Positions 11,871-22,355 of a DNA stretch of 64,000 nucleotides are shown here, piece by piece (position 1 is the stretch's first letter; the number at the start of each line of letters is the position of its first letter). Made by a program: the position numbers and the translations under genes. The notes below the pieces were generated by a model. It made no database searches and was not told the DNA's origin. It worked only from the letters and a program-made list of their open reading frames with translations. The stretch comes from Calonectria ilicicola (lineage: Eukaryota; Ascomycota; Sordariomycetes; Hypocreales; Nectriaceae), in the NCBI GenBank assembly GCA_020809705.1, contig CP085829.1, positions 310,001-374,000 on the forward strand, given 5' to 3'.

Positions 11871-11886
11871 AGTGCAAGCGCACGCG
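11871..11886 (+). promoter_or_regulatory. AAGCG-type motif in the divergent promoter (copy 1)
   Basis: AGTGCAAGCGCACGCG, a variant of the motif at 7223, about 85 bp upstream of the regulator's start. Confidence 0.3.
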
Positions 11887-11934
11887 AATTTGTCATCCGT
11901 CTTGTGACCAGTAAAAGTCATTGGCAGTGTGGAA

Positions 11935-11950
11935 AGTGTAAGCGGAAGCG
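11935..11950 (+). promoter_or_regulatory. AAGCG-type motif in the divergent promoter (copy 2)
   Basis: AGTGTAAGCGGAAGCG, two AAGCG units 6 bases apart. It matches the first 16 bases of the motif at 7223 at all but one position. Confidence 0.38.
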
Positions 11951-12026
11951 ATAGATGTTCTCCACTGGCACCAGCTCTAATTGGATGCCAACTAAACAAG
12001 TGTATGGGCTAAGAGGACTGGAAACC

Positions 12027-12043
12027 TTAAGCGTAAGCGTGCG
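12027..12043 (+). promoter_or_regulatory. AAGCG-type motif in the divergent promoter (copy 3)
   Basis: TTAAGCGTAAGCGTGCG, again two AAGCG units at 6-base spacing, about 260 bp before the monooxygenase ATG. Confidence 0.33.
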
Positions 12044-12298
12044 TCCCCGCATTTCGTTCAATCCAGGATCTCACTGGGGAAGCACATCATCATGGGGTAC
12101 AGGCTGTATTGTGGAAGCATGACTGTGTTATCCCCCATCGAAAACTTGCAATAAATGTACATGATAGAGTGTATAAGTATATAACTCCATGATTCCTGTA
12201 GCAATGGCAAATAATTCACCAAACTTTATCTTCACATGACCTGGCTTTGAAGAAGAGCTGCCCAGAACCATAAGCTTTCCTTCTTCTTGTCTCCAACT

Positions 12299-13988
12299 AT
12301 GAGCGAATCCAAAGAAGTCATCATAATCGGAGGGGGCATCTCCGGGGTTGGAATGGCCATCCAGCTTAAGCGCCTTCTTGGTCATGAAAACTTCACCATT
12401 TACGAAAAGTCTGACAACATTGGTGGTACGTGGTGGCACAACAGATACCCGGGATGCGCCTGTGATATTCCGAGTCATTTCTACTCCTATAGCTTCGCAT
12501 TGAAGCCGGATTGGACCACTACATATCCCGGTCGAGATGAATTGCACAGCTATTTCATGTCTGTTGCGCGCAAATTCAACATTCTCTCCCATTGCCGTTT
12601 CAACGCCATGTGTCTGAGTCTGGAGTGGAACCCGAGCACCTCGAAATGGACCTGTCTATTTCAAGACACCGTGACTGGTCAGAAGTTTTCGCGTGTTGCT
12701 CCCGTAGTGGTGAGCGCGATTGGAACTCTGGATCGCCCATATGTCCCCAAAATTAAAGGTATGGAGACCTTTCTGGGCGACTCATTCCACAGTGCTCGTT
12801 GGGACTATTCGGTTGATCTGAAAAATAAAAATGTACTTGTCTTGGGAAATGGCGCATCTGCCACACAATTTGTTCCAGAGCTGGTCAAAACCTCAGGGCC
12901 TCAAGGTAAAGTTATCCAATTGGTGAAGAGTGCACACTGGTGGACGAGGCGGGTGAGTGTTCTATCTCGATCTTTAACAAAATCCTTCGCAATTTTAACA
13001 TGTCCTTTAGGGTAATCCCGAGTATTCGGCATTTTGGAAATTTGTCATGAAATACGTCCCATTTGCAGCCCGACTTTATCGTATTCTCCTTGCCTGGCAG
13101 CTGGAAAGCGTCTTCTTCTCATTTCTGATGACTCAGGATGGAGCTAGGCGAAGGCAACAGATTAAGGATGCGACTTATGAGTACATTGAAAAGGACGCAC
13201 CGCCTCAATATCGAGAAATTTTAAAGCCCGACTACGAACCTGGCTGCAAACGTCGCGTCAACACAGCCACGTACCTTGAATGCTTGCATGCACCCAACAT
13301 GCATCTCGCCAAGGAACGCGTAACGGAGATCGACGGAAGACGCGTCATCACCGATACTGGGTCAGAATATGAGGCAGATGTACTCATCCACGCGACAGGT
13401 TTTGAAACCCAGAAATGGCTGTACCCTATGAAGATTACTGGCATTGGCGGCAAAGACTTGCATGAGGCCTGGGATCAAGTGGGCGGAGCTGAGGCATACA
13501 AAGGCACAGTTGTGACGGATTTCCCTAATCTCTTCATCCTGTACGGACCAAACGCCGCCACTGGCCAGCATTCTGTCATCTTTCACTCCGAATGCCAGAT
13601 CAACTACTCATGCCGTCTCTTGCGTCCTGTCTTGAGTCGTTCAAGCCCCGTTGACTCCATCATGGTCAAGCCAGATGCGCAAAAGAGAGATCTGGCCTGG
13701 GTCCACAGCAAGGTGGAGAATCTCGTATTCAACAGCGGCTGCCAGAGCTGGTGGATGGACCCTGTCACGCGGAAAAATACGTTTATTTATCCTGATCCAA
13801 TGTACAGGTATTGGCTTCGAACAATTTTCCCAATATGGACAGATTTTGAGTTGTGTCGGCGGGAAACAGGGGCATCGCCGATCAGGGCTGCGATGAGTAA
13901 TGTTCTCGGAGCCGCTGCACTTCTTGGGGCCGCTTTGGCAGTTTTTTATACCAAAGATAAGGTTTCGGTTTCTTTTAATCCCCGATGA
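12299..13988 (+). CDS. FAD-dependent monooxygenase, Baeyer-Villiger type
   Basis: Exons 12299-12952 and 13011-13988 (GTGAGT..TAG, 58 nt) encode 543 residues. The start has the FAD dinucleotide motif GGGISG followed by IGGTWWHNRYPGCACD, typical of Baeyer-Villiger monooxygenases. The class fingerprint FxGxxxHxxxW appears as FLGDSFHSARW near residues 157-168. The NADPH-binding motif is GNGASA, and the late motif is ATGFETQ. Such enzymes insert oxygen next to a carbonyl to form esters or lactones, or oxidise heteroatoms. A hydrophobic C-terminal segment (LGAAALLGAALAVFY) may anchor it to a membrane. It is divergent from the Zn2Cys6 regulator. With the epoxide hydrolase and reductases nearby, a role in opening a cyclic ketone or tailoring a metabolite is plausible but not shown. 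Confidence 0.93.
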
Positions 13989-14634
13989 ACCCGTCTGCTG
14001 GGGTTGTCCGCCTGCCTTATCAGCTGTACCTGGTTCCCAACATTCATTGTCATAATTTTCGCTCTATATTGGTATATTCCATAATTGCACAAAATATGAG
14101 GGATCATAACTACTGCCTTGTTGTGGTGCATGTTGAAAGTGACTGAGTGAGCATGAGAAGCTGGTTGATGCATTAACCCCATGTTACTCGACACACCACC
14201 CGATTTTTGGCACAGTGATAATTTGGACAGCTATCGATGATGAATATAAACTCAAATAAACTTTTCGCTATTAAAACGATTTGTAAGGTAAACGCGCGTG
14301 GGCCACTTCATCTTGAGAATCGTTGGCGTGTTTTTCGCAAGTCCGCAACTCCGCAACATGAAGGCTTCAAATTCCGCACCGCCAAGCCAGCGTGAAGCGG
14401 AATATGCGTAATCGTATCCGAAATCGCATACGAAGTATGGAAATCTGTAGCGGAAAAGTGGACTCCAAATCTATTCTGCAGTCTCGGATGTATTTCTTTA
14501 GTTCGTGAGGTCAATGCAGAAGAATGGCGGGCATAGCATTATAAAGGGATCTCGATTCTCGCTTTTCCATGCTCTGACTTGACACTTGTGCTCATTCTTA
14601 ATTGCAAACTATCACAGCCCTTATAACCACTATC
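13989..14634. other. Intergenic, promoter of the reductase gene
   Basis: Contains a TATAAA-like element at about 14541 (ATTATAAAGGG) 90 bp before the next ATG, and an AGCGTGAAGCGG stretch near 14390 that weakly resembles the AAGCG motif. No gene seen. Confidence 0.35.
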
Positions 14635-15762
14635 ATGTCTTCTTCCATCCCACAGAATCACCGGGCTCTATTTTTGGCCGACAAAGGTCAACCTCTCATT
14701 GTCAAGGATCAACCGACCCCACAAGCTGGACCAGGCAGTGCAGTTATCCATGTTCTCGTCGCATCAATCAGGTCGAACGCGTTTAGTGTTTTCAAAGACC
14801 CAACAAGTGGACACAAATTACCTGTGCCATTTGTGCCTGGATTTGCTGCAATCGGCAGAATCGTGGACGTTGGGCCTGACGGAACGGCATTGAAACCCGG
14901 ACAGCTTGTCTTTATTGATCCTTACATCGTTGGCCGAGACAATGCTCATGCGAAATATATATCCGGTTTTATGCAAGGCTTTAATGAAGAGAGCATTAAG
15001 CTGTCGTCGGAGTGGCGCAATTCGACTTTTGCAGAGTATGCCAGGCTGCCCCTGGAGAATTGTCACGCAATTGACGAGCAACGACTTCTTGGGGCACCAG
15101 ATGCAGGTGGCCTGGGGTACAGTTTAGACGACCTAACACATGTATTCAGCATGCTCATTCCATTCGGCGGCCTTGCAGATATAGATGTGAAATCGGGCGA
15201 TACTGTCATCATAGCACCTGCTACGGGTCGATACGGCAGCGCAGCCGCACATGTTGCTCTTGCAATGGGCGCTCGTGTGATCGCCATTGGAAGAAACAAG
15301 ACCATTCTATCACAGCTTGAATCGATCAGTCCGCGACTGACTACAGTGGCATTGACTGGAGATGTTACAACTGATACATCCGCATTGCGTGCTGTCGCTC
15401 CCGCTGGGGCCGATGCACTCTGGGACATGTCTCCCCCAGCTGCATTTGAATCAACGCATATCCAAAGTTGTCTCGGGGCCTTGAAACAAGGGGCCAGGGT
15501 CAGTCTTGCAGGAGGTGTTTCATCTGGCATTAACTTCGGATACATGGATATTTTATTTGGAGGCCTGACCATTAAAGGAACTTGGATGTGTACACGAGAT
15601 CAAACGCAGAGACTGCTTCGCATGGTGGAATCCGGATCTCTCCCACTGGGCGAGAAGGCTGGCATGGGTCTAGTCAGGTCTTTTACACTGGAGCAAGGAG
15701 ACGAAGCCCTCCAGATCGCTGTGAAGCATACCGAGCCTGGCGAAATTGTCATTAAGCCTTGA
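14635..15762 (+). CDS. Medium-chain reductase/alcohol dehydrogenase (MDR superfamily)
   Basis: Single exon of 375 residues from the ATG at 14635 (MSSSIPQNHRALFL). It has the GroES-like N-terminal half with VPFVPGFAAIGRIVDVGPDG and a Rossmann half whose nucleotide motif reads APATGRYGSAAAHVALAMGA. The substrate side shows GGLTIKGTWMCTRDQ. The Cys/His zinc ligands of classic zinc alcohol dehydrogenases are not evident, so it is probably a zinc-independent quinone-oxidoreductase or reductase-like member using NAD(P)H. Cytosolic. It follows the Baeyer-Villiger monooxygenase on the same strand by ~650 bp, so it could interconvert an alcohol and the ketone used there (inference). Confidence 0.88.
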   Translation: MSSSIPQNHRALFLADKGQPLIVKDQPTPQAGPGSAVIHVLVASIRSNAFSVFKDPTSGHKLPVPFVPGFAAIGRIVDVGPDGTALKPGQLVFIDPYIVGRDNAHAKYISGFMQGFNEESIKLSSEWRNSTFAEYARLPLENCHAIDEQRLLGAPDAGGLGYSLDDLTHVFSMLIPFGGLADIDVKSGDTVIIAPATGRYGSAAAHVALAMGARVIAIGRNKTILSQLESISPRLTTVALTGDVTTDTSALRAVAPAGADALWDMSPPAAFESTHIQSCLGALKQGARVSLAGGVSSGINFGYMDILFGGLTIKGTWMCTRDQTQRLLRMVESGSLPLGEKAGMGLVRSFTLEQGDEALQIAVKHTEPGEIVIKP

Positions 15763-16026
15763 GGGTGGTCTCTTGAGCTGCCTGGTGAAAATTTTAGGAT
15801 ATAGATATAAGCTTGGATTTTTATTTTCTGTTAAAATAAGGCACGAATGACTAGCTAGTGATATTGTACTGAGACGTGGAACGCAACCGGCTTAATTTCT
15901 GAGTCTACATATTTTCGCCAGCTTCGCCCGAATTTTGTTAGTTCTCCGGCTTCCGACCATAAACAACAAGTCTGCAGTAAATTTAGCCATAGTTCTCCTC
16001 AACGTCATACAAGGAGAGATGAAAGC

Positions 16027-17496
16027 TTACAATTGCCAATATCCATGAATACTCTTGTTTCGAAGATCACTTCTCACAGCCACGAGAAAAATCTCAACCT
16101 CCTCACGTGTCCAGCCCAAGACGCGTGTAAACAACGCCAAACTCAGGGCCGAGAGTCCACTAAGCACATTCTCCATCGACCAAGCTCCGAGCTCCTTGAA
16201 TTTGGGATCTTTTGGCCAGCTATTCATCGGCCATCTGTACCGCGTTTCAGTGACATCGGTGAATCCACAATCAATCATTTGCTGTTTCAACTCCTTGCAT
16301 TTATCCAAGCTTCGCTCTGGATGAATTTTCGTGGTTGCTTCCCTCATTAGATTACTCCACTTGAAAAGCGCATGATCCTCGCTGACTGTTCCATCATCGC
16401 ATGCCAGTGGATAGATTGCGTCGACGGTTTCAACCCATCCTCCAGAGGAAAGGTTCTCGAATGATTGGCGAATGAGACGATCCCAGTCCGAAATGGAACC
16501 CACAAGGAAACGAAGATAGATGAAATCAAATGGTTGCGCATAGGCCCAGTCGGCTTCTAAATCATCCACTAGAAAACTCGCATTCGGTGGAACGCTATAA
16601 TTTGTCAGCGGTATAGTCTTAAGCCAACCCAATGGGACTTTTTCTTTGTCCTCAATCGGAGGAATGCTCACATTGATGGCTGGATTGGACTGAGGTCTAC
16701 CCCTATGACCTACGAATTGTCAACTTCATAACTCATTCATATTCAGTGATTGAAATCAACACAAACCTCACTTTCAGGATGTTCATCCGCTCATTTTCTA
16801 GTAAGCTTCGATCACTGATCGTGGAGGATGTACTACTTACCCATATCCATGGCCCAGGCGCCGGTTCCGCAGCCAGCATCTAGAACTCGTCCCAGAGGCT
16901 TATCTTGCCCAGCCGGACACACAAACAGCTTATTGTCAAATGTCATGACACAAATATGATGCTGAAGATCTAAGAGCTGTTAGACGACTTTCCTTCACCT
17001 TCAGTGGAGAAGCCCATGATAATGCACATGACTCACCTAGTCGATCATTTTCCATGTCGTCATTTGGTAATAGATAAGCTGTCGTAAAAATTAGTATCCA
17101 TATGCTCTCAAGATGAAGTCCATATCACCATACATCCTTCTTTGTAGGCATGGTACGTTCGTCCATTTTCTAGGCGATACTTGGCGATGCTAGAAGTCAA
17201 AGAGGTGGTACTACTTTCAATTGAGGCCTAATGATTGAATTCGTTGAGTTTCGACATTTTGACAGACAGGCAACGATATACTGACGGCATCAATAGCGGA
17301 GTCTCCATCGTTTAATTCTGCAGTCTGGGGGTTGCGTCAGCAAATAAATTTATCAGACAATTCGTGGTCTTTCTAGGTTTTTTCTCACATCAGCTTCAAG
17401 CGCAGGGGGCTCACTCTGTGGTGAACTCGCCCCAGTTTGAGGAGACACTTTTCCACTGCTGGGGCTCTTCCGGCCGGCTTGTTCAGGATCAGCCAT
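16027..17496 (-). CDS. LaeA-like SAM-dependent methyltransferase
   Basis: Eight exons close in frame to about 347 residues: 17496-17389, 17324-17286, 17227-17134, 17078-17037, 16969-16841, 16797-16772 (26 nt micro-exon), 16709-16672, 16594-16027. The N-terminus (MADPEQAGRKSPSSG) is low complexity. It is followed by the family block YRLENGRTYHAYKEG, LLPNDDMENDRLD, SAM motif I VLDAGCGTGAWAMDM, VIGVDLSPIQPS, and VPPNASFLVDDLEADWAY. This architecture is typical of the numerous LaeA-like (Methyltransf_23) fungal proteins; LaeA itself is a nuclear regulator of secondary metabolism, but most paralogues are uncharacterised. The open stretch 16595-16671 is intron although it extends the last exon's frame. 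It is convergent with the reductase and sits inside the enzyme block. Confidence 0.87.
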
Positions 17497-18109
17497 GGTG
17501 ATTACAGCCACTCGTATTCAGTCCACACCGCCAGATTCTTTGGTGTTTTGTGTATGATCTGTTCACATTGCTGATTCGACGGGGAAATATCTCTCTTATG
17601 TACAGGATTATAGTGCAAGGGTGGCCGCGTTGACCATAAAAAGCGGCTAAGTCGCATTTCGATGTCTAGGATGTATAGGCGATTCACCAATGAGGGTAGG
17701 AAAATTCCAGACACGAGCAGGGCCAGTTATGCAGTTGGTTGTGCGATGTCCTAAATGAGCTGATCCAGAGCGGGGAAGTGGCTTGGCGAGTTCACAGCAG
17801 GGATTTTCATTTGGCGCAGGATTGAAGGCCTGCATCGGCAAAATACCAAATGGTTATATACCAAGTTCGGGAATGTGATACGAAATAGAATATAAAGGCG
17901 TGGACTCCAAGCAAGCTGTGCTAAGAAATAACCGTTGGCTTGATTCTCCATAATATCTCAGCTATCTTTTTTATTTCCTTGGATTTAAAACTCAAGACGC
18001 AATTTATACCAACAAGATATTGTTTATTTTGTTCTCTTTTCTCATAAACCCATAGTCGTAAACTACTTGCCACTTTTATTTGCTATTTGTTTGGCATCCT
18101 TCCAATCGT
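17497..18109. other. Intergenic, no gene seen
   Basis: Upstream region of the methyltransferase and 3' flank of the minus-strand dehydrogenase. Short overlapping open frames at 17502-17951 have no family signal. Confidence 0.5.
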
Positions 18110-19202
18110 CTATTGAACAGTGATGCACACTTTGCCAACATGTTGACCGCTCGTCATATATTCCAACGCGGCTATGACCTCCTCCCTACTGAAAGCAAAC
18201 TCCTTCTCGACGGGGACACTAAGGCCCTTTGAGGCGACGAATCGCGTAACCTCCTCAAGGTGTTGTCTGGATCCCACCATGATGCCACGGACCACAGCAC
18301 CCTTTGAGAGTGCAAGAGCAGCGACATCGGGCATTTTATCTTGAGGGCATGCAGCGAGGAACCCAATAACGGCGATGGAGCCACCATAGGCCACTGCATT
18401 AATACTCTCAGCAATGGTACCCGCACCTCCATTCTCAAGGATATAATCAGCTCCATTGCCGTTGGTGATCTTGAGGACTTCCTGAGACCACTGAGGGTTG
18501 GTCTTGTAGTTAACAATATGGTCGGCACCATAGGTTTCTTGGACATATTTCAACTTGGCATCTGATGATGAAGTAATGATTGTTGTAGCTCCTGCAGCCT
18601 TGGCCAGGATAAGACCAGTAACTGACACTCCTCCGGTGCCTAAGTGTCTGTTAGCGAGTTGTAGATAAATATGTCTCATATGGCATCTTACCAAGGAAAA
18701 GGACAGTCTGGCCAGGCTTCAGAGGAACATTGCCGTATAACGCATTCCAAGCAGTTGTTCCTGTGCACACCAGAGCCGATAACTGAGCAAAGCTGAGCGT
18801 AGACTCTGCAGGGATCTTGACGAGGACAGAACTTGGAAGAGAGATGTACTCTCGAAACACTCCATCATAGACACCACCTAGACTATGGTTCCAGTCCTTC
18901 ATCGGACCAGAAAGCGTGTTAAGGTCGAAGGATGCAATCACCTTGTCGCCTTTGGTGAAGCCTTCAACCTTGCTGCCGGCGATGACGACCTCGCCAGCCA
19001 TGTCTGAGCCTGGAACAACATTTTCTTTGACTGGGAATGGATATTTTCCAGTTGCGACAGCGAAATCACGGAAGTTGAGAGCGACGTTGCGAATTCGGAT
19101 CAAGACCTCATGGGCGGCAGGCTCGGGTACGGGTTCCGTGTGCACGGTAAGATCCTGGATGGAGGTGCGCTGGGGCAGGCGAAGGACTTGCTGGGTAGCC
19201 AT
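18110..19202 (-). CDS. Zinc-type alcohol dehydrogenase-like protein (MDR)
   Basis: Exons 19202-18692 and 18639-18110 (GTAAGA..TAG, 52 nt) give 346 residues. N-terminal GroES-like fold with VALNFRDFAVATGKYP and VPGSDMAGEVV; the cofactor site spans the intron and reads LFLGTGGVSVTGLILAKAAGA, split as GTGGVS; later INAVAYGGSIAVIGFLA. The absence of the catalytic cysteine pattern and the NFRD motif place it with the zinc-independent quinone-oxidoreductase/alginate-lyase-associated MDR group common in fungi. Start at 19202 (MATQQVLRLPQ) is the first ATG and matches relatives. It is divergent from the Zn2Cys6 regulator at 19730 with a ~530 bp shared promoter. Substrate unknown. Confidence 0.9.
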
Positions 19203-19729
19203 TTTAGTAGCTGCAGTGATGATGATGAAAATATTATGATTTGATAGAGTACAGAAACAAGGAATTGCATGAGATTTTATATGTATTATGGTCTCGCTCG
19301 TTCTCTGTTGACCAGCAAATTTGACGATTAAGCTAGCGCCATGATGATACACAATGCACTGTGGCAAAATGGAGGCTTACAAACTTGTGTTGAGAGACGT
19401 TCCCTGTAAAGTGCTGGACAGAGTCGACTTTTTGGGGCGATATTCGATCCACACCCAGGGAATTGCCCTCCCGTAACGGCTCTTTGGCTGAAATTTTGGT
19501 AATCTAACCATCAGTCACGGGCCCGGATGGGCTTTACCCAGCATTCACTAGAACTAATCTGATGGTCTCCACCTGGGTAGTGCCTATCCGGACCACTCAT
19601 GATGGAGGCTTGCTTACACACCAGAGGCTAGAAAGTTTTGGGCAGTCTTCCCCCGCCAAGCCTGTGATGCTGCTTACGCACACCACTCCAGCACGGATTA
19701 GATCCCAGCACGATATCAACAGTCATCTC
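19203..19729. other. Divergent promoter between dehydrogenase and second regulator
   Basis: Includes a CGGGCCCGG palindrome-like stretch near 19518. An open frame continuing upstream of the chosen ATG (from 19562) is probably 5' UTR. Confidence 0.4.
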
Positions 19730-21976
19730 ATGGCGGCAATTCAACCCCCTACAGATCCCACTGCATCAGGTGAGCCACGGTCGAGACAGAGAGTGTCCGT
19801 GGCTTGCCTGTCGTGCCGTAAAAAGCGGATACGTGTTCGTCATATCCCCATTCTGGCGCAGCAGCCAGTATTTACACGCCATCTGCTAACATGGAAACCC
19901 GCAGTGTGATGGTGCGCTTCCTGCTTGCAGTGCTTGTGTGAGCAAACAGGTGTCATGTGAATACAACTTTACTGAGAATAAGCGCAAGTTGGTCAAATTC
20001 CAGGTCTCAAAAGTTATGTAGGTGTGTCCAATTGACCTTGAGGTAGACCCCCCAGCAAGACTTATGTGCTATCATTGGAAGCACGTATTCGCTGCCTGGA
20101 AGAGCAACTCAATGCCCAAAATGCCGCCCTTCTTGGATCAACCAACTTTGAAAATGAAGATGCCAATCCCGCATCAATGCACTTCAGCCTTCAAAAAGTA
20201 CCCGACGATCGCGAAATGCTGTCTTCAGTCACGGGATTGCTAGGTCGACTCAACATTGGCGACGATGGGCAGTTACACTATTTCGGATCACAAAGCAACT
20301 TTCATCTCTTAAATAGCAATTTGGGTTATGCAACTATGGAATCGTCCGTGTCAATGCAGCGACAAGGGCTTGCTGCTGTTGAATGCTTGGGGAAGAATGT
20401 GCCACTCTCAAAAGAACTCCAGGATCATTTACTGGACCTCTATTGGACATGGCAGAATCCTTGGAATTACATTGTCCACAAAGGAGCCTTTAATGATGCC
20501 TATCATAGCAGAACCTATGGCAAGTACTGCACGCCGTTGCTGTTGTCGGCAATATTTGCTCTCGCTTCCCGATATTCAGATCGCGAGGAACTACGAACCG
20601 TTGCCGATGACCCGAACACGGCCGGGTATGGATTTTTTGAACAGGCAAAGATTTTGCTCCTTTACGAAAGCCAAGCGCCAACTGTGGCGACAGTGCAGGC
20701 GGTAGCTTTGATGGCCATCAGGGCCTTGTCAGAGAACCAGGAAGCATTGGGTTGGCTGTACTGCGGTAGATGTCTTAACCCCTTCAATTTGTCATGATAC
20801 TAACTTGTGATAGGAAATGCTGCACGCATGGCGTTCAATCTTGGTCTCAACATCGACTGCTCCGCGTGGGTCGCGTCCGGGCTTCTCAGTGAAGAGGAGG
20901 CGGAGGTGCGAAAGGTGACGTGGTGGGGATGTCATAATTTGGATAAGTGGGCTCCTCTTTTTTATTTATGCCGTTTCATAATATTCTGTGCACAACTCAC
21001 AAGTCTTGTGCTAGAGTGTTTTCGATTGCACTGGGTCGGCCTGGCTGCACAAGAAAGTCGCAATATACTTGTCCAAAACCCAGCCTGGATATCGATGCTG
21101 AATTCGAGCCCTGGGTCCCATTCCCATTGGCGCTGGCTGCCGACGGTGCTTTGGCCATGCAAAGTCGTACTGTGTCAACGGCGCATTCTACTGCTGAGGG
21201 CTTGTCGATCGCCTCGGAAGCTATGGATCAAATGTATGCGATGCGACCTTTTTTCTGTACTGTCTGATATTAACCCAATCTAGATACGCGCCGAATAGTG
21301 GTTTGTCGAAAAACAACATTGAAGACATCATCGCCAAAACGGACGTCGAGTTGCGTGCCTATTACGTTAATTTGCCAAGTCATCTCCGACTACCTCCAAG
21401 CTCGCGCACATGTGCGCCAGCTCACATATACCACCTTCAGTATGTCGCCAGAATGCTACAATTTCTTCGCTAACCATGGCGCACTAGCATGCAATATTAT
21501 GTCAACCTTATCCTCTTGCATAGGCCACTACTGCAAAAACGGCTGAGTGATCCGGGTGATTGCCTCTCGTCGGATTTGGAGGAAAATCCCCAGATGAAAA
21601 TATGCAGAGATTCAGCTGTAGAGGTGGCCAAGCTGTTACAAATTTATAAGCAGAAATACACTTGGGTATGTGGATTTGTGTCTTGTCGCCCTGCTAAAAA
21701 AAAATCACCTAACGCTACCCTAAACAGCGCTTCACTACCATTGTGACTGTGCATATCGCATTTACGGCTGCAATTATACACCTTGTTGACATAAAACCTG
21801 AAAACAATACTCATCGACAACAAGCCATAAGAGGCCTCCAGAGCTGTGTTGACGCCTTGGAAAATATGAAAGTGACTTGGTGTGACTGGAGCATGAAGGC
21901 ATTGCATGCAATTCATGTTCTGGCAGAAGAATGGTCAATCTCGCATATTCTCAGTGACCTTTCGTTACACAAATAG
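19730..21976 (+). CDS. Zn2Cys6 transcription factor with fungal-specific regulatory domain
   Basis: About eight exons give ~620 residues: 19730-19834, 19905-20017, 20056-20765, 20814-20946, 21015-21233, 21284-21439, 21488-21665, 21728-21976. The zinc cluster CLSCRKKRIRCDGALPAC then SACVSKQVSCEY is completed across the first intron. A short coiled stretch follows (SLEARIRCLEEQLNAQ), as in many dimerising binuclear-cluster proteins. The middle homology region shows LLDLYWTWQNPWNYIVHKGAF, NAARMAFNLGLNIDCS, VTWWGCHNLDK and FSIALGRPG. The ATG at 19730 is preferred; one at 19562 is also in frame. The second intron (20018-20055, 38 nt) is short and its borders are the least certain. It is divergent from the dehydrogenase at 19202, its probable target by position (inference). 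Confidence 0.88.
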
Positions 21977-22355
21977 TTTCCATCGCTATTCTATGGCTAT
22001 ACTTGCATTAAAGATTGCTTTTCGCGTGTAAATTCTAGGCCCGGTTGGCTTCGCCTCGCTCCGAGATGTTGTTGGTTGACGACGTCAGAGTGGGGAGCTG
22101 ATGCGCCACCAACTGGATTCTCACCTCTCACACTTCAGCACGTGAGATGCAGCCACTTGGAGCAAGGACACGAATCCTAGCGCGTCCTTTAAATTCTCAC
22201 ACTTTTTTTCTTACGCAACGTGTTTGTTCGTGCCCATTGTTACGGGGTTTGACGCTGCTCCCTTCCGGATCTAGACGAAGGTTGGTCCAGGCACCTCTAC
22301 CTGCAGAGGTTGATGATCTTATTTTGTACCTAATTTTGATCCCACTTTCGTCGCT
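21977..22355. other. Intergenic, no gene seen
   Basis: 3' flank of the regulator and promoter of the F-box gene; nothing recognisable. Confidence 0.45.

Noticed and set aside
16595..16671. Apparent N-terminal extension of the methyltransferase's last exon
   Set aside because: GTGAGC donor, branch site CTGAC and TAG acceptor bound it, and removing it joins PIQPS to VPPNASF as the family requires.
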